A program made the position numbers and the translations under genes. Source: JBCBJZ01 sp038522635 (GTDB lineage Bacteria; Pseudomonadota; Alphaproteobacteria; Rhizobiales; Hyphomicrobiaceae). Taken from it: 64,000 nt of DNA. The notes under the pieces are model-generated. The model worked only from the letters and a program-made list of their open reading frames with translations. It did not search any database and was not told the DNA's origin. The stretch is from positions 1 to 64,000 of the forward strand of contig JBCBJZ010000001.1 of the NCBI GenBank assembly GCA_038522635.1, in the 5' to 3' direction. Of the stretch, positions 24,594 to 32,920 are shown piece by piece. Numbering within the stretch: the stretch's first letter is position 1; the number at the start of each line of letters is the position of its first letter.

Positions 24594-25666
24594 ATGTTTT
24601 CCAAACTACGCTACCTGGTCCCCTGCGCGGTGCTTGCCGCGGCGGTCGCCCTGTTGCCGGCCCAGCCCGCACTGGCGCAGAAGAAAAGCGCGTTCAAGGT
24701 GTGCTGGTCGATCTATGCCGGCTGGATGCCATGGGGGCAGATCCATTCGTCGGGCCTCATGAAAAAGTGGGCCGACAAATATAAAATTAAAGTCGAGATC
24801 GTCACGATCTCGACTACGTGGAGAGCATTAATCAGTACACGGCTGGGGCTTACGACGGCTGTTCGATGACCAACATGGACGCGCTGTCGATCCCAGCCGG
24901 CGGCGGCGTGGACACCACCGCGCTGATCGTCGGTGATTATTCGAACGGTAACGACGGCATCGTTCTGAAAGGCAAGACGAAGCTCGCCGAGATCAAGGGG
25001 AAGGTCAACCTCGTTGAGCTTTCCGTCTCGCACTACCTGTTGGTGCGCGCGCTCGATAGCGTCGGCTTGAGCGAAAGGGACATCAAGACCGTCAACACCT
25101 CCGACGCCGATATGATCGCCGCCTACAAGACAGCTGACGTGTCCGCTGTGGTGACGTGGAACCCGCTGCTGTCGGAAATCTCCGGCATGCCGAAATCGAC
25201 GCCCGTCTTTGATTCCAGCAAGACGCCCGGTGAAATCATCGACATCATGATGGTCAACACCAAGACGCTGGCTGATAATCCTGACTTCGGGAAAGCGCTC
25301 GTCGGCGCCTGGTACGAGATGATGACGATCATGTCGGGAACCGATGCGGCAGCGATCGAAGCGCGTACGGCGATGGCCAAGGCGTCGGGAACGGATCTTG
25401 CGGGCTACGATGCGCAGCTTAAGACCACAGCGATGTTCTATAAGCCCGCCGAAGCGGTCGCGTTCACCAAGGACGCCAACTTGGTCAAGACGATGGATTT
25501 CGTCCGCAAGTTCCTGTTCGAAAAGGGGATCCTTGGCGAAGGGGCGAAAAGCGTCGATGACGTTGGGATCTCCTTCCCCGGCGGCAAAACGCTCGGCAAC
25601 CCCAAGAACGTCAAGCTGCGCTTTGATCCAGCCTTCATGGCGATGGCGGCCGACGGCAAACTGTAA
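24594..25666 (+). pseudogene. Guanidine/urea-type ABC transporter substrate-binding protein, frameshifted
   Basis: Starts at the ATG at 24594 after AAGGAG. The signal peptide (MFSKLRYLVP to QPALAQ) and N-terminal fold (KVCWSIYAGWMPWGQIH, WADKYKIKVEIVTI) are in one frame, which then goes out of register and stops at 24869. The rest of the protein, from about YVESINQYTAGAYDGCSMTN to the stop at 25666, is intact in a different frame. One base is missing at about 24812-24818; an extra base there would restore a continuous chain of about 357 residues typical of binding proteins for nitrate/taurine-type importers near urea carboxylase or guanidinase genes. A perfect palindrome at 24792-24814 abuts the break. 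It is either a real mutation or an assembly error; everything downstream is intact. Confidence 0.85.
24792..24814. repeat. Perfect 23-nt palindrome at the frameshift
   Basis: Arms GTCGAGATCGT and ACGATCTCGAC are exact inverse complements around a single central C. The frameshift of the binding-protein gene must lie at or just after the right arm, since the frame is lost between the ATCTCGAC and TACGTGGAG codons. Confidence 0.9.
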
Positions 25667-25723
25667 CGGCCGTGCCTGAGCGAAGCTCCGTTCGCCAGGT
25701 GAGGCGGCACAGGTGAGGGCGGT

Positions 25724-26545
25724 ATGCGCCTGATCAACAAGACGCCTTCGCGGCCGGTCGCGGTCGCGTTGGCAGCCCTGCCCTTCGTCATCGCGATCAT
25801 CGTCTACGCGTGGGCCAGCGATGCGCGGCTGGCGGTCAATCCGGCCGATAAGCTGCTGCCGTCGCTTGCCCGAATGGGTGAAGCGTTCTGGCAGATGGCC
25901 TTCGTGCCGAACCGGCGCACCGGCGAGTATCTGCTGTGGCGCGATACGGTTGCCAGCCTCTATCGGTTGGCGATGGGCGTGTCGATATCGGCGCTGATGG
26001 CGATCACGATCGGCACGTTGCTGGGCTTCGTTCCGCTGCTGCGTGCCACGCTCGGTTCGTTTGTGGCCGCGCTTTCGTTGATCCCACCGATCACGGTGTT
26101 GCCGATCCTGTTCATCACGTTCGGGCTCGGTGAGGTCTCTAAAATCGCACTGATCGTCGTAGGCACCGCGCCGGTGATGATCCGAACGATCGCTCAGGCG
26201 GTGGAAGATTTGCCCCGCGAGATCGTAGTTAAGGCGCAGACGTTCGGGGCGACCACCTGGCAGATGATCATACGTGTGGTGCTGCCGCAGATCTTGCCGC
26301 GGCTGTTCCTCGCGATCCGTTTTGGGCTCGTGCCGGCATGGATTTTCTTGATTTCTGCGGAGGCGATCGCGTCGACCGAGGGGCTGGGTTATCGCATCTT
26401 CCTGGTGCGGCGCTATTTGGCGATGGATATCATTTTGCCGTACGTGGCGTGGATCACGCTGATCGCGTTTTTGGTGGATCGTGTGTTTTTGGGCCTGTCG
26501 CGGATCTTGTGCCCGTGGGCGCATCTGCCGGCGAAGGCGGGCTAA
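25724..26545 (+). CDS. ABC transporter permease (SsuC/TauC/NrtB type), guanidine operon
   Basis: 273 residues with about six membrane spans. The cytoplasmic EAA loop, which docks the ATPase, is in the region VVGTAPVMIRTIAQAVEDLP followed by KAQTFGATTWQMIIRVVLPQ, with the conserved Gly in TFGATTWQ. Similar permeases move nitrate, taurine, aliphatic sulfonates and, in riboswitch-controlled operons, guanidine-related compounds. It begins 57 bases after the binding-protein gene and ends 3 bases before the ATPase gene, so it is in the same transcript. Confidence 0.9.
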   Translation: MRLINKTPSRPVAVALAALPFVIAIIVYAWASDARLAVNPADKLLPSLARMGEAFWQMAFVPNRRTGEYLLWRDTVASLYRLAMGVSISALMAITIGTLLGFVPLLRATLGSFVAALSLIPPITVLPILFITFGLGEVSKIALIVVGTAPVMIRTIAQAVEDLPREIVVKAQTFGATTWQMIIRVVLPQILPRLFLAIRFGLVPAWIFLISAEAIASTEGLGYRIFLVRRYLAMDIILPYVAWITLIAFLVDRVFLGLSRILCPWAHLPAKAG

Positions 26546-26548
26546 GCG

Positions 26549-27367
26549 ATGATCGAGATCGAGCACCTTCGGAAGGACTACGGCGCGGTACGCGTGCTGG
26601 AACCCTTGTCGTTGCGGCTGGCGGAAGGCACGTTCTGCACGATCGTTGGGGCGTCGGGTTGTGGGAAGTCGACGTTTTTGCGGCTGATGCTCGGTGATGA
26701 GCAGCCGACGTCCGGCACCATAAAGTTGAATGGCACACCGCTTGCGCCCGAGCCGGGACCGGATCGCGGTATCGTCTTCCAGCGCTATTCGGTGTTTCCG
26801 CATCTGACGGTGATGCAGAACATGTTGCTGCCGGCGGACATCGCCGGAGCGCCGCTGCTTGGACGTGTGCGGGGAGGTAAGCGCCGTGATGCTGAGGCGC
26901 GTGCCCGGGCCTTGCTCGTGCGCTGCGGGCTGGAGGCGGCGCGGGCGCGTTACCCCGCGCAGTTATCAGGCGGCATGCAACAGCGCCTCGCCTTGGCGCA
27001 AACGCTGATGTTGCAACCGCGTGTGTTGCTGCTCGATGAGCCTTTCGGCGCGCTCGATCCCGGCGTGCGTAACGACATGCACGATCTGGTCCTGCAGATC
27101 TGGCGCGAAAGCGCAATGAGTGTGCTGATGGTCACGCACGACATCAAGGAGGCCTTCAAGCTTGGCACGCGCCTTTTGGTGTTCGACAAGGTGCGCCACG
27201 ACCCGCATGACCCGAACCGCTACGGCGCGACGATCACGTACGATTTGCCGCTCTCAGCAACAGGTGCGGCGCATGAAGGTGCGGAGGCCTCCGCGCCACC
27301 CGATGTTGCGATTGCCGCCGCCCTCGACACCACCGACCGCCTCAAGGATAGAGAGTTCATCTCATGA
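26549..27367 (+). CDS. ABC transporter ATP-binding protein, guanidine operon
   Basis: 272 residues with every ATPase motif: Walker A GASGCGKSTF at residues 34-43, Q-loop in GIVFQRYSVFPHLTV, signature LSGGMQQRLALAQ, Walker B RVLLLDEPFGALDP and switch histidine in LMVTHDIKEAF. The long insertion RVRGGKRRDAEARARA before the signature and a C-terminal extension of about 40 residues (to KDREFIS) are usual for this nitrate/taurine-type branch. The stop overlaps the next start as ATGA, which couples it to the ureohydrolase. Confidence 0.92.
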   Translation: MIEIEHLRKDYGAVRVLEPLSLRLAEGTFCTIVGASGCGKSTFLRLMLGDEQPTSGTIKLNGTPLAPEPGPDRGIVFQRYSVFPHLTVMQNMLLPADIAGAPLLGRVRGGKRRDAEARARALLVRCGLEAARARYPAQLSGGMQQRLALAQTLMLQPRVLLLDEPFGALDPGVRNDMHDLVLQIWRESAMSVLMVTHDIKEAFKLGTRLLVFDKVRHDPHDPNRYGATITYDLPLSATGAAHEGAEASAPPDVAIAAALDTTDRLKDREFIS

Positions 27368-28650
27368 GAACCGCTTCACGCTTCCCCTTTGGCCCTGAGA
27401 TCGCGCCACTTATGGCTGATGGCTTCGGGCAGAACCATGCCTTTTGCGGTGTCGGGGTCACGCCTTCACACGGCCGGCAGACGGGCGGGCCGCTTGCACG
27501 CCGCTACCGCCATCATCCCGATTTCAACACGCGTGAGACGCTCGGGTGGAAGGCCGTCGAGGCGGAAGGGCGCTTGCCGGAAGATGCGTGGCGCAAGGAA
27601 CAGCAATGGGCCCTCGACATGGGATTGCCGGGCGCCGACAGCATCGATGACAAGACGATCCCGACGTTCGCGCGCGGTGAACTCCCGCATTTTGCCGGGA
27701 TCAACACCTTCCTCAAGGCGCCCTACGTTGAGAACGTCCGCGATGTGGCGAAGTACGATGCGGCGATGTTGGGCATCCCCTTCGATAGCGGCACCACCTA
27801 CCGGCCGGGCACGCGCTTTGGCCCGCAGGGTATGCGTCGCATCTCCGCGCTTTACACGCCCTACAACTACGAGATGGGCGTTGATCTGCGTGAGCAGATG
27901 ACGCTGTGCGATGCGGGCGATGTGTTCACGATTCCTGCGAACCTGGAAAAGAGCTTCGATCAGATCACGCGTGGCGTCGCGCACGTCTTTTCGTCAGGCG
28001 CTCTGCCGCTCATGCTTGGCGGTGACCATTCGATCGGTTTCCCTTGCGTGCGCGGCATTGCGCAATGCACGTCGAAGCGGATTGGGATCATCCACTTCGA
28101 TCGCCACATCGACATCCAGCAGAAGGACCTTGATGAGCGCATGCACACAACGCCCTGGTATTGGGCGACCGAGATGGACAACGTGCCCGCGACCAATCTG
28201 GTGCAACTCGGGATCGGCGGATGGCAGGTGCCGCGCTATGGCGTGCAGGAAGCGCGCAACAAGCAGCAGAACGTGCTGACGATCGATGACATCGAGAGGT
28301 TCGGTCTGGAGAAGACGGCGGAGATCGCGCTGGAGTTGGCGTGGAAGGATGCCGATGCGGTCTACATCTCGTTCGATGTGGATTCGGTGGACTGCGGCTT
28401 TGTGCCGGGCACGGGTTGGCCGGAACCGGGCGGATTTCTGCCGCGCGAAGCGTTGAAGTTGCTGGGCCTGGTTGCGGCCGAAGGTCTATGCGGGCTTGAG
28501 GTGGTCGAAGTGAGCCCGCCCTACGATACCTCCGACATCACCGCGTTGTTGGGCACGCGAGTTGTGGTCGAAGCGCTGGGCTCGATGGTGGCGCATGGCA
28601 AACTTGGATCCCATAAGGCGATCATCGATAAGCCGATGGCGTTGGGCTGA
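27364..28650 (+). CDS. gdmH: Guanidine hydrolase-like ureohydrolase (agmatinase/arginase superfamily)
   Basis: 428 residues, about 100 longer than ordinary agmatinases because of an N-terminal extension, a feature also of the cyanobacterial guanidine hydrolase GdmH. Metal ligands are all present: His222 in GGDHSIGFP, Asp246-x-His248-x-Asp250 in HFDRHIDIQ, and Asp338/Asp340 in SFDVDSVDCGF, followed by VPGTGWPEPGGF. The normal DAH triad reads DRH here. The reaction would be guanidinium plus water to urea plus ammonium. The riboswitch and importer in the same transcript support guanidine rather than agmatine as substrate. GdmH is a nickel enzyme needing HypA/HypB-like chaperones, which are not in this window. 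The ureohydrolase call is certain; guanidine specificity rests on context and length. Confidence 0.8.
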   Translation: MRTASRFPFGPEIAPLMADGFGQNHAFCGVGVTPSHGRQTGGPLARRYRHHPDFNTRETLGWKAVEAEGRLPEDAWRKEQQWALDMGLPGADSIDDKTIPTFARGELPHFAGINTFLKAPYVENVRDVAKYDAAMLGIPFDSGTTYRPGTRFGPQGMRRISALYTPYNYEMGVDLREQMTLCDAGDVFTIPANLEKSFDQITRGVAHVFSSGALPLMLGGDHSIGFPCVRGIAQCTSKRIGIIHFDRHIDIQQKDLDERMHTTPWYWATEMDNVPATNLVQLGIGGWQVPRYGVQEARNKQQNVLTIDDIERFGLEKTAEIALELAWKDADAVYISFDVDSVDCGFVPGTGWPEPGGFLPREALKLLGLVAAEGLCGLEVVEVSPPYDTSDITALLGTRVVVEALGSMVAHGKLGSHKAIIDKPMALG

Positions 28651-28820
28651 GCTTTGATCATCGGGCGATCGATCGATCGGGTTCACGCTAGATGAGGCCG
28701 AAGTCGCGCGATGATCTAAATCGAAAGTGCAGAGCAACCTTGGGCGCAAACCGGTAAGTCGAACCGCGCGCCGGTTGCTCGCGTGGTAGGCTGACGGTGA
28801 CCTGAGGAGCGAGCTTAGCG

Positions 28821-29357
28821 ATGCATGATGACCAAGGGGGCGGGCCGGACACGCCCGGCGTTGGGATTGGCGCAGGCGGAGTTGGCGCAGGCGGACTGGG
28901 CGCTGGCGGACTGGGCGCTGGCAGATTGGGCCACAACGAAGCGCCGGGCACGCCAGCCGCGCAATGGCAGACGCCGCACTTGCCGCACACGCACGGGCCC
29001 GCCGCTGACGCCAATGTGCCCGACAGCGCCAAAGACCTCGATCTGGTGGAGCAGGCGTTCTGTGATGGTTTCGCACGCTGCCCTGATCCCACAAGCTTTT
29101 TGCGCATGGCGGGGATCGCGTTCGAGGCTACCGACGCGGACGGCACGCGGCTCGTGCTTTTGCGGGTTGAGCATCAGGCGATGAGCGATGTCGGGAGCGT
29201 CACGCCGCACCTTGGCGGTGGTGGCTTTCGCTACGCACCGCTGCCGCAGAAGCTTGCGTCAACGCGGAGTGCGCTGCGGTTCATCTATTTCGACGGGGAT
29301 GGCTTGCGTCCGCTCGCCTACGCGCAAGCCAAGGCGCTGACGCCGGTCCAGGCATAG
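28821..29357 (+). CDS. Hypothetical protein with Gly-Ala-Gly-Gly-Leu repeats
   Basis: 178 residues, start supported by GAGGAG 11 bases upstream. Residues 13-36 are five-residue repeats (GAGGV, GAGGL, GAGGL, GAGRL), encoded by 15-bp tandem units at about 28865-28930. A His/Pro-rich stretch follows, then a compact C-terminal domain from DLDLVEQAFCDGFARCPDP to the end. That part includes FLRMAGIAFEATDADGTRL and GGGGFRYAPLPQKL. I do not recognise a family. It follows the guanidinase by 170 bases on the same strand, but no shared function is evident. Confidence 0.6.
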   Translation: MHDDQGGGPDTPGVGIGAGGVGAGGLGAGGLGAGRLGHNEAPGTPAAQWQTPHLPHTHGPAADANVPDSAKDLDLVEQAFCDGFARCPDPTSFLRMAGIAFEATDADGTRLVLLRVEHQAMSDVGSVTPHLGGGGFRYAPLPQKLASTRSALRFIYFDGDGLRPLAYAQAKALTPVQA

Positions 29358-29404
29358 AGCCGTTTCGCTTCAGGTGGAAGCCCATGAGGCGAACGATGAA
29401 CGTC
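29355..29404 (-). repeat. Half copy of the palindromic repeat (hairpin B only), inverted
   Basis: Read on the minus strand it gives CGTTCATCGTTCGCCTCAT, then TTCCACCTGAAGCG and a GGCTCTA end, closely matching the hairpin B half of the intact copies. The hairpin A half does not follow directly. It begins at the stop codon of the preceding hypothetical gene. Confidence 0.65.
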
Positions 29405-29644
29405 GGACTGGATGGAGCGAATGAACAACCTCCTGAAAGTTTACACCTCGTCGAGGCAGGTCCAAGGCCGTTGGTCGGCGAAGTCACCATCCCAGTCGTG
29501 ACGACTTTCGCATGGAGACATCCGACAGCGCCGCAAAAGATAGATTATTCGCTTTTTTTGTCATACTTGACTGCCAAACGGTGGGTTGGCAGTTCGGCTA
29601 CTTAGCAACCTTGCGAGCGAGCGACGGTAAGGTGCATCACGCCA

Positions 29645-29737
29645 GATGATGTCACCTGATGCCGAAGGTGAACGACAAAACAAAAGTTTAGATGGCGATT
29701 CCGCTTCAACGCAGAACGCGAACCGGCTTCGAGGCCG
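29645..29737 (-). repeat. Degenerate inverted copy of the palindromic repeat
   Basis: The plus-strand text GGTGAACGACAAAACAAAAG then TTCCGCTTCAAC and GCGAACCGGCTTCGA aligns with the inverse of the intact copies (GATGAACGGCAAAACAAA, TTCCGCTTCAAGTTGAAGCG and GAACCGACTCTAA). Hairpin A and the spacer are recognisable; hairpin B and the YTAG ends are eroded. Confidence 0.5.
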
Positions 29738-29826
29738 GCCGCTTGCGCTTCGCGGGCGGGGTCGATCCGCGCGGCCGATCGGTCCGTTGCCACGCCGCAC
29801 CGCGCGCTGGGCTCGCTATGGCCTAA

Positions 29827-29850
29827 GGCGGTGGTTTCGAAGCCACCGCC
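29827..29850 (-). terminator. Stem-loop at the 3' end of the helicase gene
   Basis: GGCGGTGG and CCACCGCC form a perfect 8-bp stem around the octamer TTTCGAAG, 10 bases beyond the helicase stop codon. Only two T residues follow on the transcribed strand, so termination strength is uncertain. Confidence 0.45.
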
Positions 29851-29860
29851 ACAACGTCGG

Positions 29861-31666
29861 TTAGCCGTCGCTCGGCATGCGTACGGGTCGGCGCAGGAAG
29901 TCGGGGATGTTGTCGCCAAGCCCGCGCTCGGGCGCTTTGTCTGGCACCCTTTCAGGCGCTGCGTCGGCCGCGCGTGAAGCGCGTGATGGGCGAGGCCGAC
30001 GTGCGAGCGGCGCTACGGCCGGCTCGCGTGATCGCTCCTTAGATGCTCCAACAGGTTCGCGGCGATCGGCGCCGGCGTCGTCGTTACGGGCTGTTGCGCT
30101 TTCGCCTTCGGCTTTGCGCCGCCGTCGCGGCTTGGTGGCGGGGGCGTCGTCGTCGCCACGCGCGTCCGTATCGGCATCGCTCGCATGCGTTTCGACGTCG
30201 GGGCGGTCATCGGCCGTGCGCCGCTTGCGCCCGCCACGCGAACGCCGCGGTTTGGGGGCATCGCCTTCGGCCGAGGCGTTACGGACCTCGTCGTCCGGCG
30301 CGGCGTCCGGCTTGGCGGATGTCCCAGCCACGTCGGCAGTCTTGGCCGCCTCCTCGGCGTCGCTTGCACCCTTGAAGCGGCCGCGGCCCCCGCGGGTACG
30401 CGAGCCACGTTCTGAGCGCGACGTCTTCGCCTTTTCGCTGCCTGATGCGGCAGCGCCACCGCGTCCGCGACGGCGTCGGTTGCGTGGTGCATCCGCGTCC
30501 TCGTCGGGCGGCTCGCCGATCCAAGTGACGCTCTCACCGCCGGCCAGTTTTTCCAGCGTACGAACGACCTTGAGATCATCGCCAGTGACGATGCTATCGG
30601 CGGCACCTTGGCGACCAGCGCGGCCGGTGCGTCCGATGCGGTGCACGTAGTCGTCGCTCTGCCAGGGCATGTCGTAGTTGAAGACATGGCTGACGGCCGG
30701 AATATCGAGGCCGCGGGCGGCGACATCGCTGGCGGCCAAAATGGTGATCTTGCCGGTACGGAACGCCTCGAGCGTCGCCATGCGGGCGGTTTGGTCCATG
30801 TCGCCATGCAGCGCGCCGGCATTGTAGCCATGCTTCAGCAGCGACTTCAGCAGGATGGCCACATCGCGCTTGCGGTTCGCGAAGATGATGGCGTTCTGCA
30901 CGTCGTGGCCGTCGATCAGCTCGCGCAGGATTTCCCGCTTGCTCCGGTCATCGCCATCGTCGGTATAGCGGAAGCGCTGGGTGATCGTTTTCGCTGTGGT
31001 CGCGGGCGGCGCAACCTCAACGCGCTCAGGGTCCTGCAGGAACTGTCCGGCCAGCCGCGTGATTTCACCCGGCATGGTCGCTGAGAAAAACAGCGTCTGC
31101 CGGCGTGGCGGCAGCAGCTTGCAGATCTTCTCGATGTCCGGGATGAAGCCCATGTCGAGCATGCGGTCGGCTTCGTCGATCACCAGCACCTGGACGCCCG
31201 TCAACAGCAGTTTGCCGCGCCCGAAATGGTCAAGCAGACGTCCAGGCGTTGCGATCAGCACATCAACGCCGCGATCGAGCTTGCGCAGCTGCTCGTCGAA
31301 TGAGACGCCGCCGATCAGCAGCGCCATGGTGAACTTGTGGTTGGTGCCGTAGGTTTCGAAAGCCTCAGCAACCTGGGCTGCAAGTTCGCGCGTCGGTGCC
31401 AGGATCAGCGAACGCGGCATGCGGGCGCGTGCGCGGCCCTTTTCGAGGCGGGCCAGCAGCGGCAGCACGAAAGAGGCCGTTTTGCCGGTCCCGGTCTGGG
31501 CGATGCCAAGCACATCGCGGCCCTGCAGCGCGACGGGGATCGCTTGCGCCTGGATCGGCGTCGGGATGGTGTAGCCGGTGGCGTCGATGGCGCTCATGAC
31601 CTTGGGGCTCAGGCCCAGGTCTGCGAAAGTCTTTTCGCTCAAAAGGTTCGTTCTCCCTGGGCTCAT
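29861..31666 (-). CDS. DEAD-box ATP-dependent RNA helicase (RhlE-like)
   Basis: 601 residues. Q motif F..LGL....IP TPIQAQAIP near residues 14-44, motif I AQTGTGKT 56-63, PTRELA 91-96, TPGR 140-143, DEAD 164-167, SAT 195-197, then AARGLDIPAVSHVFNYD and HRIGRTGRAGRQG. From about residue 380 the chain is a long, low-complexity basic/acidic tail (RRRRGRGG, RGGRGRFKG, KPRRSRGGRKRR) for RNA contact. RhlE-type proteins act in ribosome assembly and RNA turnover, often in the cold. The ATG at 31666 lacks a good ribosome site. A TTG at 31642 has GGGAGA nine bases upstream and would give the N-terminus LSEKTFADLGL, so the true start may be eight codons later. Confidence 0.9.
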   Translation of the reverse strand: MSPGRTNLLSEKTFADLGLSPKVMSAIDATGYTIPTPIQAQAIPVALQGRDVLGIAQTGTGKTASFVLPLLARLEKGRARARMPRSLILAPTRELAAQVAEAFETYGTNHKFTMALLIGGVSFDEQLRKLDRGVDVLIATPGRLLDHFGRGKLLLTGVQVLVIDEADRMLDMGFIPDIEKICKLLPPRRQTLFFSATMPGEITRLAGQFLQDPERVEVAPPATTAKTITQRFRYTDDGDDRSKREILRELIDGHDVQNAIIFANRKRDVAILLKSLLKHGYNAGALHGDMDQTARMATLEAFRTGKITILAASDVAARGLDIPAVSHVFNYDMPWQSDDYVHRIGRTGRAGRQGAADSIVTGDDLKVVRTLEKLAGGESVTWIGEPPDEDADAPRNRRRRGRGGAAASGSEKAKTSRSERGSRTRGGRGRFKGASDAEEAAKTADVAGTSAKPDAAPDDEVRNASAEGDAPKPRRSRGGRKRRTADDRPDVETHASDADTDARGDDDAPATKPRRRRKAEGESATARNDDAGADRREPVGASKERSREPAVAPLARRPRPSRASRAADAAPERVPDKAPERGLGDNIPDFLRRPVRMPSDG

Positions 31667-31707
31667 TCAGCCCGGCGTGTGGTCAGTGAAGTCGTTCGTG
31701 GACGTGC

Positions 31708-31746
31708 TATCTGGCCCGTCTAGCTGGCCCATCTGTTTGGCCCATG
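31708..31746. repeat. Three 13-bp tandem repeats
   Basis: TATCTGGCCCGTC, TAGCTGGCCCATC and TGTTTGGCCCATG follow each other without gaps and share the core TGGCCC. Confidence 0.7.
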
Positions 31747-31834
31747 CATGCCATGCCTGCGAACCGCTGTTTCTGCGCGCCCCAACATCGTTGCCGGCGG
31801 TTTTGCGATGCCGTGCCACGACCGTTCGCGAAGT

Positions 31835-31882
31835 GAGGATCGCTCATGGGCGTGAAGCGAGGATCGCTCATGGGTGTAAAGC
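31835..31882. repeat. Two 24-bp tandem repeats
   Basis: Two head-to-tail units beginning GAGGATCGCTCATGGG differ at only two of 24 positions. Each holds the small inverted repeat TGAG..GCTCA. A related sequence, GAAGTGAGACTCCGCTCATG, occurs again at about 32047. Confidence 0.8.
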
Positions 31883-32164
31883 CCGAGGGGTGAAGCCTGA
31901 TGGCGCCAAGGTCCTAAGCGCGTACGCAATAGAGGGGCGGTGCCAGGCTCGATTTCCGAGGCGGGGACGTTATGCACACAAGGCCAATCGGGACGTTGTC
32001 GCCAACGATTGAGGGTGAGCGGTCGATCAAATAAGCGTCCATTGGCGAAGTGAGACTCCGCTCATGAAACCGCGTGTTGCACAGCGCCCCTGAGATTGCA
32101 AGCCAAAGCGCGCGTTTTGGCGGTGGATCGTGCGTTATGATGGTGAATTCAGGCGACGGTGGGT

Positions 32165-32920
32165 TTAGGGCGCCAGCCAACGCGCGTCGCGCTGGTCGCC
32201 TTCGCTGGACCAGGTAAAGCGCGCCCGCCTGTGCCCGCGGGCCGCCAGATACAACCATTCAAGGCTCGTCACCTGAACGACCACGGCACAAAATTGGCCC
32301 GCCGCGCACGCATCATCGGTGCGCGCGATCGTTTCAGGCGTGAAAGGTTCATCGATGGCGGCACCGGGCCCCACCGTCTGGCGGTAACAGGCGCGGCTGT
32401 TGGGGCGGGTTGCATCCCAGGCTTGCGCCCATACAGGCCCTTCGGTGTGGCAGGTCGCTTCGCCCGTCAGGCGCAGTTGGATCTTTGCGCCAGGATCGTA
32501 GAAGTGCAGGCTGATCAGCGGGTTGCGCTGCAATTCGTTGAACTTTGCGGAACGTTGGTCGGTGTGAAACCGCACCTGTCGCGACGCGGTATCTGAGCCG
32601 CGCAGGACCACGGTGCGCACTTGCGGCGCGCCATCCAAGCCAACGGTGGCGACGGCCATGGTGTGAAACCGTGACTGCACCACATGCACACCCTTTTGCA
32701 GCAGGCTCCAGGCGTGCCGAAGAGAGCCGTCGAGATCATCGTAGAAGGGGGGCAAAGGCAGGCCGCGGCGCTTGTCGATGGACGCGTGCGAGCCGGTGGT
32801 GGTCGCGCCGGCAGCGTCGTCGGCGCCGTCATCGCGTGCGGCGGGCGTCGCCTCATGCTCGTCGGTACGCAGGTCCTGCAAAGTGTCCGACGGATCAGGC
32901 GTGGGCTCTGTTATAGGCAT
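32165..32920 (-). CDS. Pyridoxamine 5'-phosphate oxidase family protein (Alr4036-like, FMN-binding)
   Basis: 251 residues from the ATG at 32920; the upstream in-frame extension is not protein-like. After a variable acidic N-terminus of about 60 residues comes the split-barrel flavin domain: LRHAWSLLQKGV, TMAVATVGLDGAPQVRTVVL, RFHTDQRSAKFNELQRNP and SLHFYDPGAKIQLRLTGEA. The C-terminus is EWLYLAARGHRRARFTW...ARWLAP. The Arg-Ser-Ala-Lys and Thr-Val-Val-Leu-Arg positions are those that hold FMN phosphate in the family. This Alr4036 branch is not the vitamin B6 enzyme PdxH, and its substrate is not known. Confidence 0.85.
   Translation of the reverse strand: MPITEPTPDPSDTLQDLRTDEHEATPAARDDGADDAAGATTTGSHASIDKRRGLPLPPFYDDLDGSLRHAWSLLQKGVHVVQSRFHTMAVATVGLDGAPQVRTVVLRGSDTASRQVRFHTDQRSAKFNELQRNPLISLHFYDPGAKIQLRLTGEATCHTEGPVWAQAWDATRPNSRACYRQTVGPGAAIDEPFTPETIARTDDACAAGQFCAVVVQVTSLEWLYLAARGHRRARFTWSSEGDQRDARWLAP

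Larger units (their letters stand above)
29358..29860. other. Gene-free region rich in repeat remnants
   Basis: About 500 bases between a plus-strand gene and the 3' end of the helicase gene. It holds a half copy and a degenerate copy of the palindromic repeat. It also holds a separate perfect hairpin CTGCCAA/TTGGCAG (29571-29592), a T7 run near 29552, and the presumed helicase terminator at its right edge. No open frame in it looks like protein. Confidence 0.6.
31667..32164. other. Upstream region of the helicase gene with short tandem repeats
   Basis: About 500 bases without a gene. It contains a 13-bp unit repeated three times (31708-31746), a 24-bp unit repeated twice (31835-31882) and a diverged extra copy near 32045. 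Both arrays lie upstream of the helicase start, so they are in its 5' region or promoter zone. I see no coding frame. Confidence 0.55.

Noticed and set aside
24713..26803. Very long open frame on the minus strand opposite the guanidine importer genes
   Set aside because: The translation is Arg/His/Gln-rich and has no recognisable domain, while the plus strand encodes clear permease and ATPase motifs. High G+C produces such shadows.
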